This document shows positions 25,179-36,584 of a stretch of DNA of 64,000 bases, in pieces. How positions within the stretch are numbered: position 1 is the first letter of the stretch; every line of letters begins with the position of its first letter. Below the pieces are notes generated by a model. It saw only the letters and a program-made list of their open reading frames with translations, did not search any database and had not been told where the DNA came from. Origin of the DNA: Choanephora cucurbitarum. Lineage: Eukaryota > Mucoromycota > Mucoromycetes > Mucorales > Choanephoraceae. The translations under genes and the position numbers were made by a program. The stretch is taken from positions 248,001 through 312,000 of the forward strand of contig JAIWNI010000002.1 of NCBI GenBank assembly GCA_025331435.1, read 5' to 3'.

Positions 25179-25858
25179 GTTGAGATGTTAGAAAAAAATG
25201 AAGTTGTCTACTATTATTTTTTTTAAAAAAAGGATCAGTATGAAAATGAAATACAAAAATGATAAGTTGTCACATGTGGCTTTTAGTCAGCTCTCAAGTT
25301 GCATTGACTAGATTTTAACTTTTGAAGTCTCAATCTTTCAGGTGATTCTGCATTGAAAATAGCAGAGTGTATTTTTTACATCAAAACAAATAAGCCATAT
25401 GCAAGCGCTTTATGGCAAGCAACAATTGATGCCTTTATGTCTATAAAGACCCTTCTTCTCATCATGGTCTGTTCTTGACTGATTTTCAGTTACAAGAAAG
25501 CAACCGACTTCTGAACTCTTTTAATGCTTCTCATAAACATTGAGCCGCAATTGATTGAGTTGTTCCTTTGTTGCTTTCGAAAATGACATCTTAATTTTTG
25601 AAAATTGGAATATTTATTGTACACTTTACACAACTGAAAGTAAGAAGAAATGGAGCTTCACAGCCTCTTGAGCAAAGAAATCTTATGAGACTAGCTTTAG
25701 AATAGCCATTCACTGGTATAATCAGGACATGAAGAGTTCCAAGATTTCGCTGTCACGATTTGTTCTTTTTTTGTACCCTAGTTGGATTCCAGCCCTAGCT
25801 TTTTTCCTCTCTCCCCCTCTCTCTCTTCTTTCCTTGACTCTGTTTGACAGTTACAAAC
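25179..25858. other. Divergent promoter region of RRP5 and the PPR gene
   Basis: About 680 bp between two divergent start codons, so it should hold both promoters. A CT-rich tract at about 25800-25845 leads into the PPR gene. No shared ribosome-biogenesis element was recognised. Confidence 0.5.
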
Positions 25859-27553
25859 ATGAACCGACTACTGCTCGTCAAATGCAATACTCTTCCTTTG
25901 GTCAGACAACAACGGGTTGTCAGCAGCTCAAGTAAATAAGCTATTATCAATTTATGCAATAGAATGCTTCTTACCATAATTGTTCTCAATTCAAAAATTA
26001 GAGTTTGTTCGCTTCAACACAACTGAAGCTGTTTCAAAGAAAATCATTTTGCAAGGTCATCCAACAGCACCTCTCTCTGCTTTCAACTACCGTCTTGCTA
26101 CGCAGCTTCGCCAGAAAAGTGACCCTAAAATAAACCTCAGCAAAGTTTTGAAGATTGTTGATGAAATCAAGGCCCAGAATATCAAGTTTAATCAATTTAC
26201 ATACAGTGCCCTTTTAACAGCTTATTCTCGCATCAAAGATAAGGGGTCAATTATGAAGACTTTAGACGAAATGAAAGACAATGGAATGACTCCTTTGCTT
26301 GATAGTTACAATATTGCGCTTGAGGTAGAGTGTATGTGCAAGAGAAGAAACATAATCTAACTTGACTGTCTGTCATCCTACAGGCCTTTGCCAATGCAGG
26401 TGATCTTGAAAATTTAGACATTCTGAGAAAAGAAATGAAGGAAAGGAACTTGGATTTGACAGCTACTTCTTATCAACACTTAATTAGAGGCCTAAGCAAC
26501 GCTGGCAAGCTAGGCCGTGCCATGGAGGCTTTTGCTGAAATGAAGCAAGCTGGTATTGAAGCCAACCTGAAATCTTACTCAGTCATCGTTAGCGCTTGTT
26601 ATCGCTACTCTGAAGCTAAGATTGCTTTTGACATGTTGAAGCAAGCTGAAGAAGCAGGCTTGCCTGTCGAAAGCGAACCTCGCATTTACATGGATGCAAT
26701 GCGTGCTGGCTCTAATGAAGACGAAGCTGATATTGTCAAGTATTGTTGGGAGAAGGCTATTGGCACACATTCTTTGCGTCCTGATGAAGGCACTTTGTTG
26801 AATGTTCTTCGTGTTGCTGCTAAGGCGGGTGATACTAAGTTAGCTACAGATACTATCCGTCAACTCAGTACAAGCGGATACCCTTACAAAGAGCATTACT
26901 TTACGCCTCTGATGGAAGCTTTCATTGTTAAAGACGATCTGAAGAGTGCCTTCAATGTGTTGGATATCATGCGTTTATCGGGCATTCCTCCTACTATGCG
27001 CGCTACATTACCTATTCGTTCAAAACTAAACAGAGACATTGAGTCTGTCGACAAGGCTTACTATCTCTTGGAGGAAATGAAAAAGGAGAACAAGACAGTC
27101 GACATTTCTGCATTCAACGCTGTTGTTGCTGCTTGTGCTGATGCCAAAGATTTGAACCGCACTATCGCCACTTATCGTGAAGCCGCTAATTTAGGTGTCA
27201 TACCTAATGTAGACACATATAACTGTGTCCTTGATGCATGTATTCATACACGCATGAAGGGCATGGGTCAAATTGTAATTGACGAAATGAAGAAGGCTGA
27301 AATCACACCTAATTTGGATACTTATTCCAAGATGATGGCGCTTGCCTGTACTCAAAAGAATTATGAAGATGCTTTCGTTTTTCTTGAAGAAATGAAGAGT
27401 TACGACATCGTTCCACCCCAACACTGTTATTATAGCTTGGCACAAAAGTTAGCATACGAAAAGGATCCTCGCTTCCATATGGTTCTTGAAGAAATGGAAA
27501 CCTTTGGATATAAGGTCTCAGCTAGAACTAGAGCTTTATGGAGAGCAAACTAA
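25859..27553 (+). CDS. Mitochondrial pentatricopeptide-repeat (PPR) protein
   Basis: RNA-binding alpha-helical repeat protein of about 520 residues. Exons 25859-25931, 26002-26324 and 26384-27553, all GT-AG and in frame. The N-terminus (MNRLLLVKCNTLPLVRQQRV) is hydrophobic and Arg/Lys-bearing without acids, the look of a mitochondrial presequence. PPR units of about 35 residues follow: FTYSALLTAYSRIKDKGSIM, SYNIALEAFANAGDLENLDI, SYQHLIRGLSNAGKLGRAME, SYSVIVSACYRYSEAKIAFD, AFNAVVAACADAKDLNRTIA, TYNCVLDACIHTRMKGMGQI, TYSKMMALACTQKNYEDAFV. In other fungi such proteins act in mitochondrial RNA processing, stability or translation; the RNA target here cannot be read from sequence. The single ATG upstream of the presequence in good position decided the start. 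Confidence 0.9.
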
Positions 27554-28485
27554 ATTTACTAAATAGAGATGCATAATGTACATATTTAAAAACAATCAAA
27601 AATACTATTACCTTTAACTTTAAATAACACTTATCATTCGGATTTGCTTACTTTCTGCTCCAAGCAAAGTGCTGTGCTTAAGTTCTTGAACACAACTGTA
27701 TGATTGTTCTTGGTAATCGGTGAGTTTATGTAATTCTACTCATCCATTTGACCAGTGTTTCGCACAAGACTAACAAAGAGCTGAGCTTGGTAATAGCAAA
27801 ATATGCCATGCTACTTTAGAACTCTCAACGTTTTGCGTACTTCAAATTATCACATAAGATGCAACAAAACGAAAAGCTAGGTAATTTGAGTTTCGAGTTA
27901 CTTTAAACAAGTAGACGTAAATATGACACTAGTTCCGAAGCACATTAAGAATCTAATTGTATTGTCTCTAAACAAGCTCTTTTTTTTTTCTATCATTGTT
28001 GTATATCGAAATAAATCTTATTAGCTAATGTTACGCTAACTACTTATTTGTTTTCTGTTGTAGTCTGAAAACACAAATACTGATTGAGCTTAATGGATAT
28101 TTTAAAACAGTATCTTTTTTAAAGAAGGAGGATTGATCGCTTATTTTATTTTACAGTGCAACTATAATCAATACGGTTTGCAAACATTCATGATGTGTGA
28201 ATGTAAAAGGAGCTATAAAATTAAATGCCACATACACATATCACAACTATAAAGCTAAAATTTGTTTATTGGACCAGAAAAGACAGTTTTATTAGCTGGA
28301 ACATTGATGGAATGCTGCCAATTATGACCTGTAAAATAAAATGAGAAGACAGCAATATATAAACCCTACTCTTTCGGGTGCTCTTCACAACAGTTCTATA
28401 TTATTTATTAACATTTCATCTCTTTTTTCTCCAAATAAGCCCTTATATACAGTATACCAGAGAAATATTTGGATCAAAAGAGAAA
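27554..28485. other. Spacer before the lectin-like repeat gene
   Basis: AT-rich, no exon-like frame. The last 150 bp (with AATATATAAACCC near 28354-28366 as a TATA-like candidate) probably carry the promoter of the next gene. Nothing else noted. Confidence 0.5.
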
Positions 28486-31400
28486 ATGGCCCCTCGTATT
28501 CTTACCGCAGCTTTGCTTGCTGGCATGATCGTACCTTCTTTAGCTCAAAATAATGAAGGCGGTTTTGTCTGTGATTTTCCCGGTTCTGATGGATACTATT
28601 TTGCCAAGAACTTGACTTTTTGGGATATGGCTAATGATTCTTGTGGTAGCGCCGGTGTTCTTGCTAGTATCACCAACAGAAATTTTGAAATCGCCACTGA
28701 TTTAGTCCGTAACTGTATCGGAGACAACGCAGCTGCTTGGATTGGGTACGCAACTTAAAAAAACAAAACGAGGTATATGTCTAAATTTTATTCTATTAGT
28801 ACGTGGGATTATACTGCTGCCAATCCTCAAGTCAGAAAATGTCTTACTCTTTACGTTGGCGATGAAGACGATGGTGGAGGAATCAATGTTGATTGTGGTA
28901 ACAGAAGATATGCTTTCTGTAGAAGAAGACCTGACAGAACCAATGGCCCCGAATACCCTCCTAATCTTTCACCTGCTGAAAGTAGCAATGCTCAAACATC
29001 TGCTAGCACAACAAACACCAGTCCCAGCACCAATACCGCTTCAACTCGTACTGTGACTCGAGACGTCACTTATACAGACGTAGCTACCATCACTTCCACT
29101 GCCACCACGACTAGTGTTTCAACTGCTGTTGATGTTACTACTATTACTGAAACCAGTGTTGTCACTAGCACTGCATATAATGCTACCTATATTTACTCGC
29201 CTATTCCCCCTGTTTACAACACAACCTTGCTTGCTGAATTGCTTAGTGAAGCACAACTTCTTTACGATGAACTTTTCGGTGTACTTGGCCAAGCTCAGAA
29301 CACAACAGGAATTCTTTCTGAATTGCTTAGCGATGCAACCACTGCTATCGGTACAATCTCTGACTTGCTCAGTAATGCTACAACTACTGGTGGCGACCTC
29401 ACTGAACTCATTGACAACGCAACAACAATTATTGATGCCTTGAACAATGCTACTGCAAATGCCAACAACGTTTCTGGTGTCCTTGACAGTGCTAATCAAA
29501 ACGCACTTGGTGTCATTGACACTCTCAACAATTTGGCCAATAGCACCGCTGACACAGTTACCGGCTTGCTTTCAGATGTAGCCGGTGCCGCTGATAGCCT
29601 TCTTAACTTGACCAACACCGCTAACATTGCTGGTAATGTTCTCAACAGTACACTCGGCGCTGCCAACACTGCCACAGGCCTTCTTACCACCGTAGTTGAA
29701 ACTGCCGGCAACGCTACTAGTGCTCTCACAGATGTGGTTGGCAATGCAACTGACGCTACAACCGCTCTTGCACCTGTTGTTGATCAAGCTACTGACGTTT
29801 TGGCCGATGCACTCGGTGCTATCGAACTTCTCCAAAATCTTTTAGGTAACATTACTTCACTTCCTACTATTCCCGGCATTGGCACTCCTGCTGGTACTGC
29901 CAGTGGTCTTCCTGCTGGCTCTCGTTTAGCTCCTAACTCTTACACTGTCGAGAACGCTGCCGGTACCCCTATCGGTTTCATTGACCCAACCACCGGCAAC
30001 TTCAATGCTAGTCCTCTAAGCGGTGCTACTAGCGGCCCTACCACTGGTCTTCCCAGAGACCCTGCTACTGGTGTTGTCCTTCCTGGCTCTCCTACTGGTA
30101 CTGGTGCTGGTACTCTTCCTGGTCCTGGCGCTGCCACTGGAGTCACTGGTCCCATCACTGGTCTTCCTGCTGGCTCTCGCTTAGCTCCTGATGCTTACAC
30201 TGTCGAGAACGCTGCCGGTACTCCTATCGGTTTCGTTGACCCAGCCACCGGCAACTTCAACGCTTACCCTCTTAGCGGTGCTACTAGCAGCCCTACCACT
30301 GGTCTCCCTAGAGATCCTGCCACTGGTTTAGTCTTACCTGGTGCTGCTGGCACTGGTACTCCTGCTGGTACTGGCACTGGTACTACTCCTATCACTGGTC
30401 TTCCTGCTGGCTCTCGTTTAGCTCCTAACTCTTACACTGTCGAGAACGCTGCCGGTACCCCTATCGGTTTCATTGACCCAACCACCGGCAACTTCAATGC
30501 TAGTCCTCTAAGCGGTGCTACTAGCGGCCCTACCACTGGTCTTCCCAGAGACCCTGCTACTGGTGTTGTCCTTCCTGGCTCTCCTACTGGTACTGGTGCT
30601 GGTACTCTTCCTGGTCCTGGCGCTGCCACTGGAGTCACTGGTCCCATCACTGGTCTTCCTGCTGGCTCTCGCTTAGCTCCTGATGCTTACACTGTCGAGA
30701 ACGCTGCCGGTACTCCTATCGGTTTCGTTGACCCAGCCACCGGCAACTTCAACGCTTACCCTCTTAGCGGTGCTACTAGCAGCCCTACCACTGGTCTCCC
30801 TAGAGATCCTGCCACTGGTTTAGTCTTACCTGGTGCTGCTGGCACTGGTACTCCTGCTGGTACTGGCACTGGTACTACTCCTATCACTGGTCTTCCTGCT
30901 GGCTCTCGTTTAGCTCCTAACTCTTACACTGTCGAGAACGCTGCCGGTACCCCTATCGGTTTCATTGACCCAACCACCGGCAACTTCAATGCTAGTCCTC
31001 TAAGCGGTGCTACTAGCGGCCCTACCACTGGTCTTCCCAGAGACCCTGCTACTGGTGTTGTCCTTCCTGGCTCTCCTACTGGTACTGGTGCTGGTACTCT
31101 TCCTGGTCCTGGCGCTGCCACTGGAGTCACTGGTCCCATCACTGGTCTTCCTGCTGGCTCTCGCTTAGCTCCTGATGCTTACACTGTCGAGAACGCTGCC
31201 GGTACTCCTATCGGTTTCGTTGACCCAGCCACCGGCAACTTCAACGCTTACCCTCTTAGCGGTGCTACTAGCAGCCCTACCACTGGTCTCCCTAGAGATC
31301 CTGCCACTGGTTTAGTCTTACCTGGTGCTGCTGGCACTGGTACTCCTGCTGGTACTGGCACTGGTACTACTCCTATCACTGGTCTTCCTGCTGGCTCTCG

Positions 31401-32862
31401 TTTAGCTCCTAACTCTTACACTGTCGAGAACGCTGCCGGTACCCCTATCGGTTTCATTGACCCAACCACCGGCAACTTCAATGCTAGTCCTCTAAGCGGT
31501 GCTACTAGCGGCCCTACCACTGGTCTTCCCAGAGACCCTGCTACTGGTGTTGTCCTTCCTGGCTCTCCTACTGGTACTGGTGCTGGTACTCTTCCTGGTC
31601 CTGGCGCTGCCACTGGAGTCACTGGTCCCATCACTGGTCTTCCTGCTGGCTCTCGCTTAGCTCCTGATGCTTACACTGTCGAGAACGCTGCCGGTACTCC
31701 TATCGGTTTCGTTGACCCAGCCACCGGCAACTTCAACGCTTACCCTCTTAGCGGTGCTACTAGCAGCCCTACCACTGGTCTCCCTAGAGATCCTGCCACT
31801 GGTTTAGTCTTACCTGGTGCTGCTGGCACTGGTACTCCTGCTGGTACTGGCACTGGTACTACTCCTATCACTGGTCTTCCTGCTGGCTCTAGCTTTGTAC
31901 CTGGTACTTATATTGTTCAGAACGCTTCCGGTCTCCCTATTGGTGTTGTTGACCCTGTTACCGGCTTCTTTACTGCTAATCCTCTAAGCGGTGCCACTAG
32001 CGGCCCTACCACTGGTCTTCCTAGAGACCCTATTACCAATCTTATTCTTCCTGGTGCTCTTACTCTTCCTGGTACAACTGGCCTCCCTCTTCCTGGTACA
32101 ACTGGCCTCCCTCTTCCTGGTACAACTGGCCTCCCTCTTCCTGGTACAACTGGCCTCCCTCTTCCTGGTACAACTGGCCTCCCTCTTCCTGGTACAACTG
32201 GCCTCCCTCTTCCTGGTACAACTGGCCTCCCTCTTCCTGGTACAACTGGTCTCCCTCTTCCTGGTACAACTGGCCTCCCTCTTCCTGGTACAACTGGTCT
32301 CCCTCTTCCTGGTACAACTGGTCTCCCTCTTCCTGGTACAACTGGCCTCCCTCTTCCTGGTACAACTGGCCTCCCTCTTCCTGGTACAACTGGTCTCCCT
32401 CTTCCTGGTACAACTGGCCTCCCTCTTCCTGGTACAACTGCTGCCCCTGTCACAACTGCTGTCCCTGTCACTGGCCTTCCTACTGGCTTTAGCTTTGCAC
32501 CCGGTACTACCATTGTCCGAAATGCTGCTGGTCTCCCTATTGGTGTTGTTGACCCTGTTACCGGCTTCTTTACTGCTAATCCTCTAAGCGGTGCCACTAG
32601 CGGCCCTACCACTGGTCTCCCTAGAGATCCTATTACCGGTCTTATTATTCCTGGTGCTCTTACTGTCTCTAACATTCTCCGTGTTGCTGATAATGTTGAT
32701 GATGTTATTGAATCTGGTGTTGATGCCATTGGCAGTCTCACTGGTAGCACCTCCAGCATCACTAACGCTCCTATTGGCCAACTTGTTCTTGCTACCCCTA
32801 CTAGCGTCTCAGATTTTATCGCTCCTATCACTAACCTTTTGGGTAGTCTCCTTGAATTTTAA
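28486..32862 (+). CDS. Secreted C-type-lectin-like repeat protein
   Basis: A 1,440-residue predicted extracellular or wall-associated protein. Exon 1 28486-28745, exon 2 28800-32862; the splice gives AWIGTWDYTAAN. Residues 1-20 form a clear signal peptide (MAPRILTAALLAGMIVPSLA). The next 120 or so residues look like a C-type lectin-like fold: CDFPGSDGYYFAKN, WDMANDSCGSAGVLASI, AAAWIGTWDYT, RKCLTLYVG, GINVDCGNRRYAFCRRRP, with the expected paired cysteines. Then a Ser/Thr-rich linker, a helix-prone region with many NAT/NST glycosylation sequons, and a repeat region: four identical 492-bp units (each two similar 82-residue modules), a 16-copy 24-bp array, and diverged modules on both sides of it. 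The modules contain GLPAGSRLAP, TVENAAGTPIGF and LSGATSGPTTGLPRDP; I know no family name for them. No clear GPI signal. Ligand and role unknown; adhesion or surface coating is inference. Confidence 0.85.
29905..31872 (+). repeat. Four tandem, apparently identical 492-bp units
   Basis: Units 29905-30396, 30397-30888, 30889-31380 and 31381-31872. Reading through them I found no difference between copies, silent sites included. Each encodes 164 residues made of two related 82-residue modules (one with LAPNSYTVENAAGTPIGFID, one with LAPDAYTVENAAGTPIGFVD). The true copy number may differ if reads were shorter than the array. Confidence 0.95.
32065..32448 (+). repeat. 16-copy 24-bp coding minisatellite
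   Basis: Unit CTTCCTGGTACAACTGGCCT plus CCCT, encoding LPGTTGLP; fifteen full copies and a last variant ending AAP. Copies differ mainly at one silent position (GGC versus GGT in Gly), so the array is young but older than the 492-bp array or subject to local patch exchange. Confidence 0.95.
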
Positions 32863-34550
32863 GGCCAATTTAAATCCTTTCTATTCTAGAAAATGCCTAC
32901 ATGAAAGATGGTTAATTTTTGCCTCTCGCTTATTTATTTATTTAAAGATTAAAACATTTATTTTTCACAACATCATATAATTTCTTGCTACAAAAGAAAC
33001 CAATTTATGATCATGTAGATGTCTTAAATATAAAGACTTTACGGCTGATGCTAAGCGTGCAATAAGTGTACTCAGCCAAAATAAAGCTACTGTAATGTTG
33101 TCGTATGCAGAGAAGGAGTATGGAGTCGAATCAAATATTTCTTATGGGTAAAAACGTGAAACAGTACAAAAAGTTTTAACAATCATACAATGGGTCTTAT
33201 TAGTTATCTCGGATATGGTAGAGCTTAAGAAGAATATATAGTATCTAATTAGTAAGTGTAACTAGTTAGATAATACAGTGAGGGCTAATTTGATCTTAGG
33301 GCTTGTTTAGCTTTTAAAGTATATTTGAGTATGATTAATTTTAGACGATTTGGTTATTTAGATAGCAGTGTAATCAACTAAAGTAGTATTAATAGGGTGA
33401 ATGTGTATGATAATTCTTTTGGACTTGTTTATTCAGGAACTACAATAATCTAAAAAGCAGGCTTGTCTAGTCTTAAGTAAAAGTATAATAAATTGTTTCG
33501 AATATGCTAATCTCTTAAAGATTTGGTTATTCGATGGCTAATCTTTGACAGTCTTGTGAAATCAGATTTGTTAAGCTTAGCGGTAAAAAAGAAACTAGGA
33601 AAAAGAAAGTTATTGAGACAAAAGAATTCGTAACGGACAAAGGTTGTAAAAAGCTAAGATGAGGACAAAGCTCTTGATTTGTTGTTGCGAACTAATCGCT
33701 ATTTACAAGAAGCGTTCATACGTAAACTCAACTTCAACTAAACCAGTAACATAACATATTTTAGATTTCCACTCTTAATTAGCTTCAGTCTAGTGATAGA
33801 CAGTGAAACGCATTTTTATCTGGACTGTATGAAATCATCACTGTAAAACCGGCTCTAAAAGCATATACAGAAATGGTGTTTCGAAACAGTAGATACCCTC
33901 TGCTCTTACAGTAAGAACACTTTTGGTTTTGATCTCTTGAGAACAAAATAGTGCAAAAAATACAATAGTTTATGAGCATCAAGAATGTAGCTTAAATAGC
34001 TTTCTGTAAAGATCCAAGCATACTTCATGTAATATCATATTGTGATTTCTGTATTTTCTTTATCATAGAGAATTTTCTTAATACCTTCCCAATAGTAAGA
34101 CAAGCTTGCATAATGCTTTTATGTATTGAATAAAGAAAGAAATAATCTTCAATTTGTGATTCTACAAAGAAAAGAAGAAGGCTGCCCTTGACTTATTACG
34201 CATTGTAAGTGTTGGAGGTCAATCTATACATAGTAATAAAAAATCGCCAGTATGCTGAAGTTTGTAACAACTAAAAAATTACTCGACTTTTGTATGTGAA
34301 AGATGAATAAAACTTGTTTTTGCAAATGGCCAGGTTGGCGAAACAAAGACAGAGGATATGGTTAATGGCTCTCTATCCGCGCTTTTATTCTCAGATAATT
34401 TAAAATAAGAAAATTTATGCAGTATTCTATTTCTTCATGCCTTTCCAAGTCATTTGTTTTTTCAAGCCCTTTGAGAACGGGAGAGCCTATACTAGGGCAT
34501 TGTTCAAGGGCGAGTACCCAACACATTCTCTGTCTTCGTTTTACTAACTT
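32863..34550. other. Spacer, possible faint transposon debris
   Basis: AT-rich and mostly without frames. A plus-strand stretch at about 33049-33180 translates to a Lys/Ala-rich block (DAKRAISVLSQNKATVML...) broken by a stop and might be debris of a transposase, but I cannot support it. The minus-strand recombinase relic begins further right. Confidence 0.45.
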
Positions 34551-34559
34551 GGCCATTGT

Positions 34560-35460
34560 GTGTCATGCTTACCACAATTGCCGTATGGCTCACTCTGACT
34601 TCGGATGTGATTTGCTTTTCTATGGATTGAAAAATTCTTTCAGTCATCTTCTGTCTTGCTTCATGCTGGTTAAGTGGCTGAAAATAGTAGTCTTATACGG
34701 TGTTAGAGTTTTGACTCCAATTGCCATGAGTCTTGATCTCTTTGAAGGTTGTACTCTATGCTTTTTTCACCTAAATTCCAATAGTCTTAGCAGAGACAGG
34801 TCCCTTCTCTTTGTCACTCGAAGACAGGTAGGTCAAAAACAAGATGTAGTCTTCTTTCAACATTCTTCAAAACTCCTTCATCTTGTCAATGAATATCCGT
34901 AAAGTACTCACAAAACACGCCTTTTCTTCTCCAACAACGGCAAGTTTTGATTGTTTAGTCAATTCCCTTTGGGCTTCTTGCAAGTAATGTCACACCCTTG
35001 ATTTTATGATTGTTATCCACATGAAATTTAACATCTCGGTGTTGTAATGCGCCCATGTCTAAACGAGGTCTCCACCTAGTAGCAATTATCAACAACATTA
35101 GAGTCTTTGATTGTAGTTTTTATGACGGTAGCTGTTCATTTTCATCCCAACCGTGCATCATCTTCAGCACAGGTTATACAGAGTAAGCTTTCTCGTTATT
35201 GTCTCTTGATCTTGTATCCTTTCATCTTTTGACCTTAAGAACTGTATAGCTCGCTCGTTAGATGTTATAAGTGGTTTATCAGGATGAGTTACTCGGTAAA
35301 TAGACGCAATTGCTGATCTCATCGTATTCAAATGTTGAAAGGAGAAGTGATTATGATCTATGAGGTATTCCAGTGCTGCATCTGGGTTATATCCTAGAAA
35401 ATATATTTTTGGATTCTTGTCCGTACACCACTTGGCCCATTTCTTCCACAAAATGTCATA
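34560..35460 (-). pseudogene. Decayed tyrosine recombinase (DIRS/Crypton-type integrase relic)
   Basis: Minus-strand fragments in family order. The N-terminal core-binding part is open at 35451-35164 (WKKWAKWCTDKN, LEYLIDHNHFSFQHLNTMRS, AIASIYRVTHPDKPLITSNE). After stops and frame changes, the catalytic Arg region appears at about 35090-35050 (TRWRPRLDMGALQHRDVKF), then GVTLLARSPKG, LRIFIDKMKEF, DYILFLTYLSSSDKEKGPVS, and finally KTHGNWSQNSNT at about 34735-34698 with DYYFQP (catalytic Tyr) at about 34692-34678. The HxxR block usually before the GNWS motif is not visible. Such recombinases are carried by DIRS-like retrotransposons and Cryptons, both known from fungi; neither partner genes nor element ends were found. 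Inactive. Confidence 0.72.
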
Positions 35461-36584
35461 GTGTTTATGAGTGCTTTTTTTTTATTTGCATTTTCTAAAT
35501 ATCTGTTTGCTGCTTCTTAAATTTCTTCCCCTGATATGTGCATCCTGACAATCTCCAAGCGGCCAACTTCGGCTTCTTGTTGACTTGAAACTCTAAGGGC
35601 TTCCCTCTAATCACGTTCATCACCATTGGCAATCAAAATTGAGTCGGCCATGTTGGTGTCACCAACATGATGCTGAGCCCTAATTGATTCAGTAGGTCAA
35701 CAACGAATGTTTGTGTTAATCACGCTCAGATCAGTTTGAGAAAGAAGGTCTTTTCACCCAGTTGAAGTTTTAGGAAGAGTGGTCTGTGTTTGCTGAGAAG
35801 TTTATAAGCTGGTTGTACAGTTGATTCAGGAAGGTTGAGATCTCTAGCGATCTGAGCAATGTTACTTTGATAAACAAAAGCGCTGGCTAGTATACCATAA
35901 TCGTATTCATAAAAATGCTTGTTAGCTTCCTTAGATATGGAAATAACTGTAGTAATGTTCTTATTGGTATGTTTACTGAGAAAAGAGCGTTGGGAAGACC
36001 AACAGAACAACTGGATTATATGATCAGCTCGCGGAGTTTATTAATTCGCGAGTTGTTTCGGTTCACACTGTGTTCATTTAATGCACTCGGATTGCCTTCA
36101 GGCTCCAGAAGATTGAGATAATGGCTATTCGGGTTTGATACACTCCTACCAAATCAATTTATCATGGTATAGTAGTAATGTTAAATTTATAGACTGCTTC
36201 ATCATAAAATATAAGGACCAAAATCTTCCTCAACTTTGATTGGCACACATGTTCCCAGTACTAAATAAGTCTGCTTCCCCTCAAGCTGCAAGTATCATCC
36301 AAATAATTTACAGGGTGATTCAACAATTGCTCTGTTTTAAAGAGGCTCCTTCCTCGAAAGCATGTATTAACTGATAATGGAAAATACTTCTTTTTCCGAA
36401 AATTCAGTCGAAACTTTTTTTGAACAGGCGAATCTTTTCAGTGAAATATCACCGGTATGCCGTGTGCATTTATAGTTAAAATAATCCCACGGTCAAGGTA
36501 ACAAGAAAAAATAGACATAAAAAGACTTTGGCACTTTTTCTCTCTCCCTCTTCTTCTTTTTTACTTGATTTCTATAAAGAATTT
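35461..36584. other. Spacer with a possible helix-turn-helix transposase relic, then the AACS promoter
   Basis: A 94-codon minus-strand frame (36010-35726) contains FVYQSNIAQIARDLNLPEST, which reads like a helix-turn-helix of a Tc1-like transposase, preceded by LSKHTNKNITTVISISKEAN resembling the linker region of such proteins. It has no catalytic part. Confidence that this is a relic is low. The right end (36520-36584, CT-rich) is the leader of the next gene. Confidence 0.35.

Noticed and set aside
31917..32831. Long minus-strand frame (304 codons) and other long antisense frames opposite the repeat gene
   Set aside because: They arise because the repeat lengths are multiples of three and the sense codons lack antisense stops; the products are simple Gly/Arg/Val/Pro repeats with no start context or domain.
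34417..34902. 161-codon plus-strand frame
   Set aside because: It lies antisense to the recognisable tyrosine-recombinase relic; the minus strand explains the sequence and the plus-strand product has no features.
36528..36584. Upstream extension of the AACS frame
   Set aside because: It has no ATG, is CT-rich leader sequence, and the family N-terminus fits the ATG at 36585.
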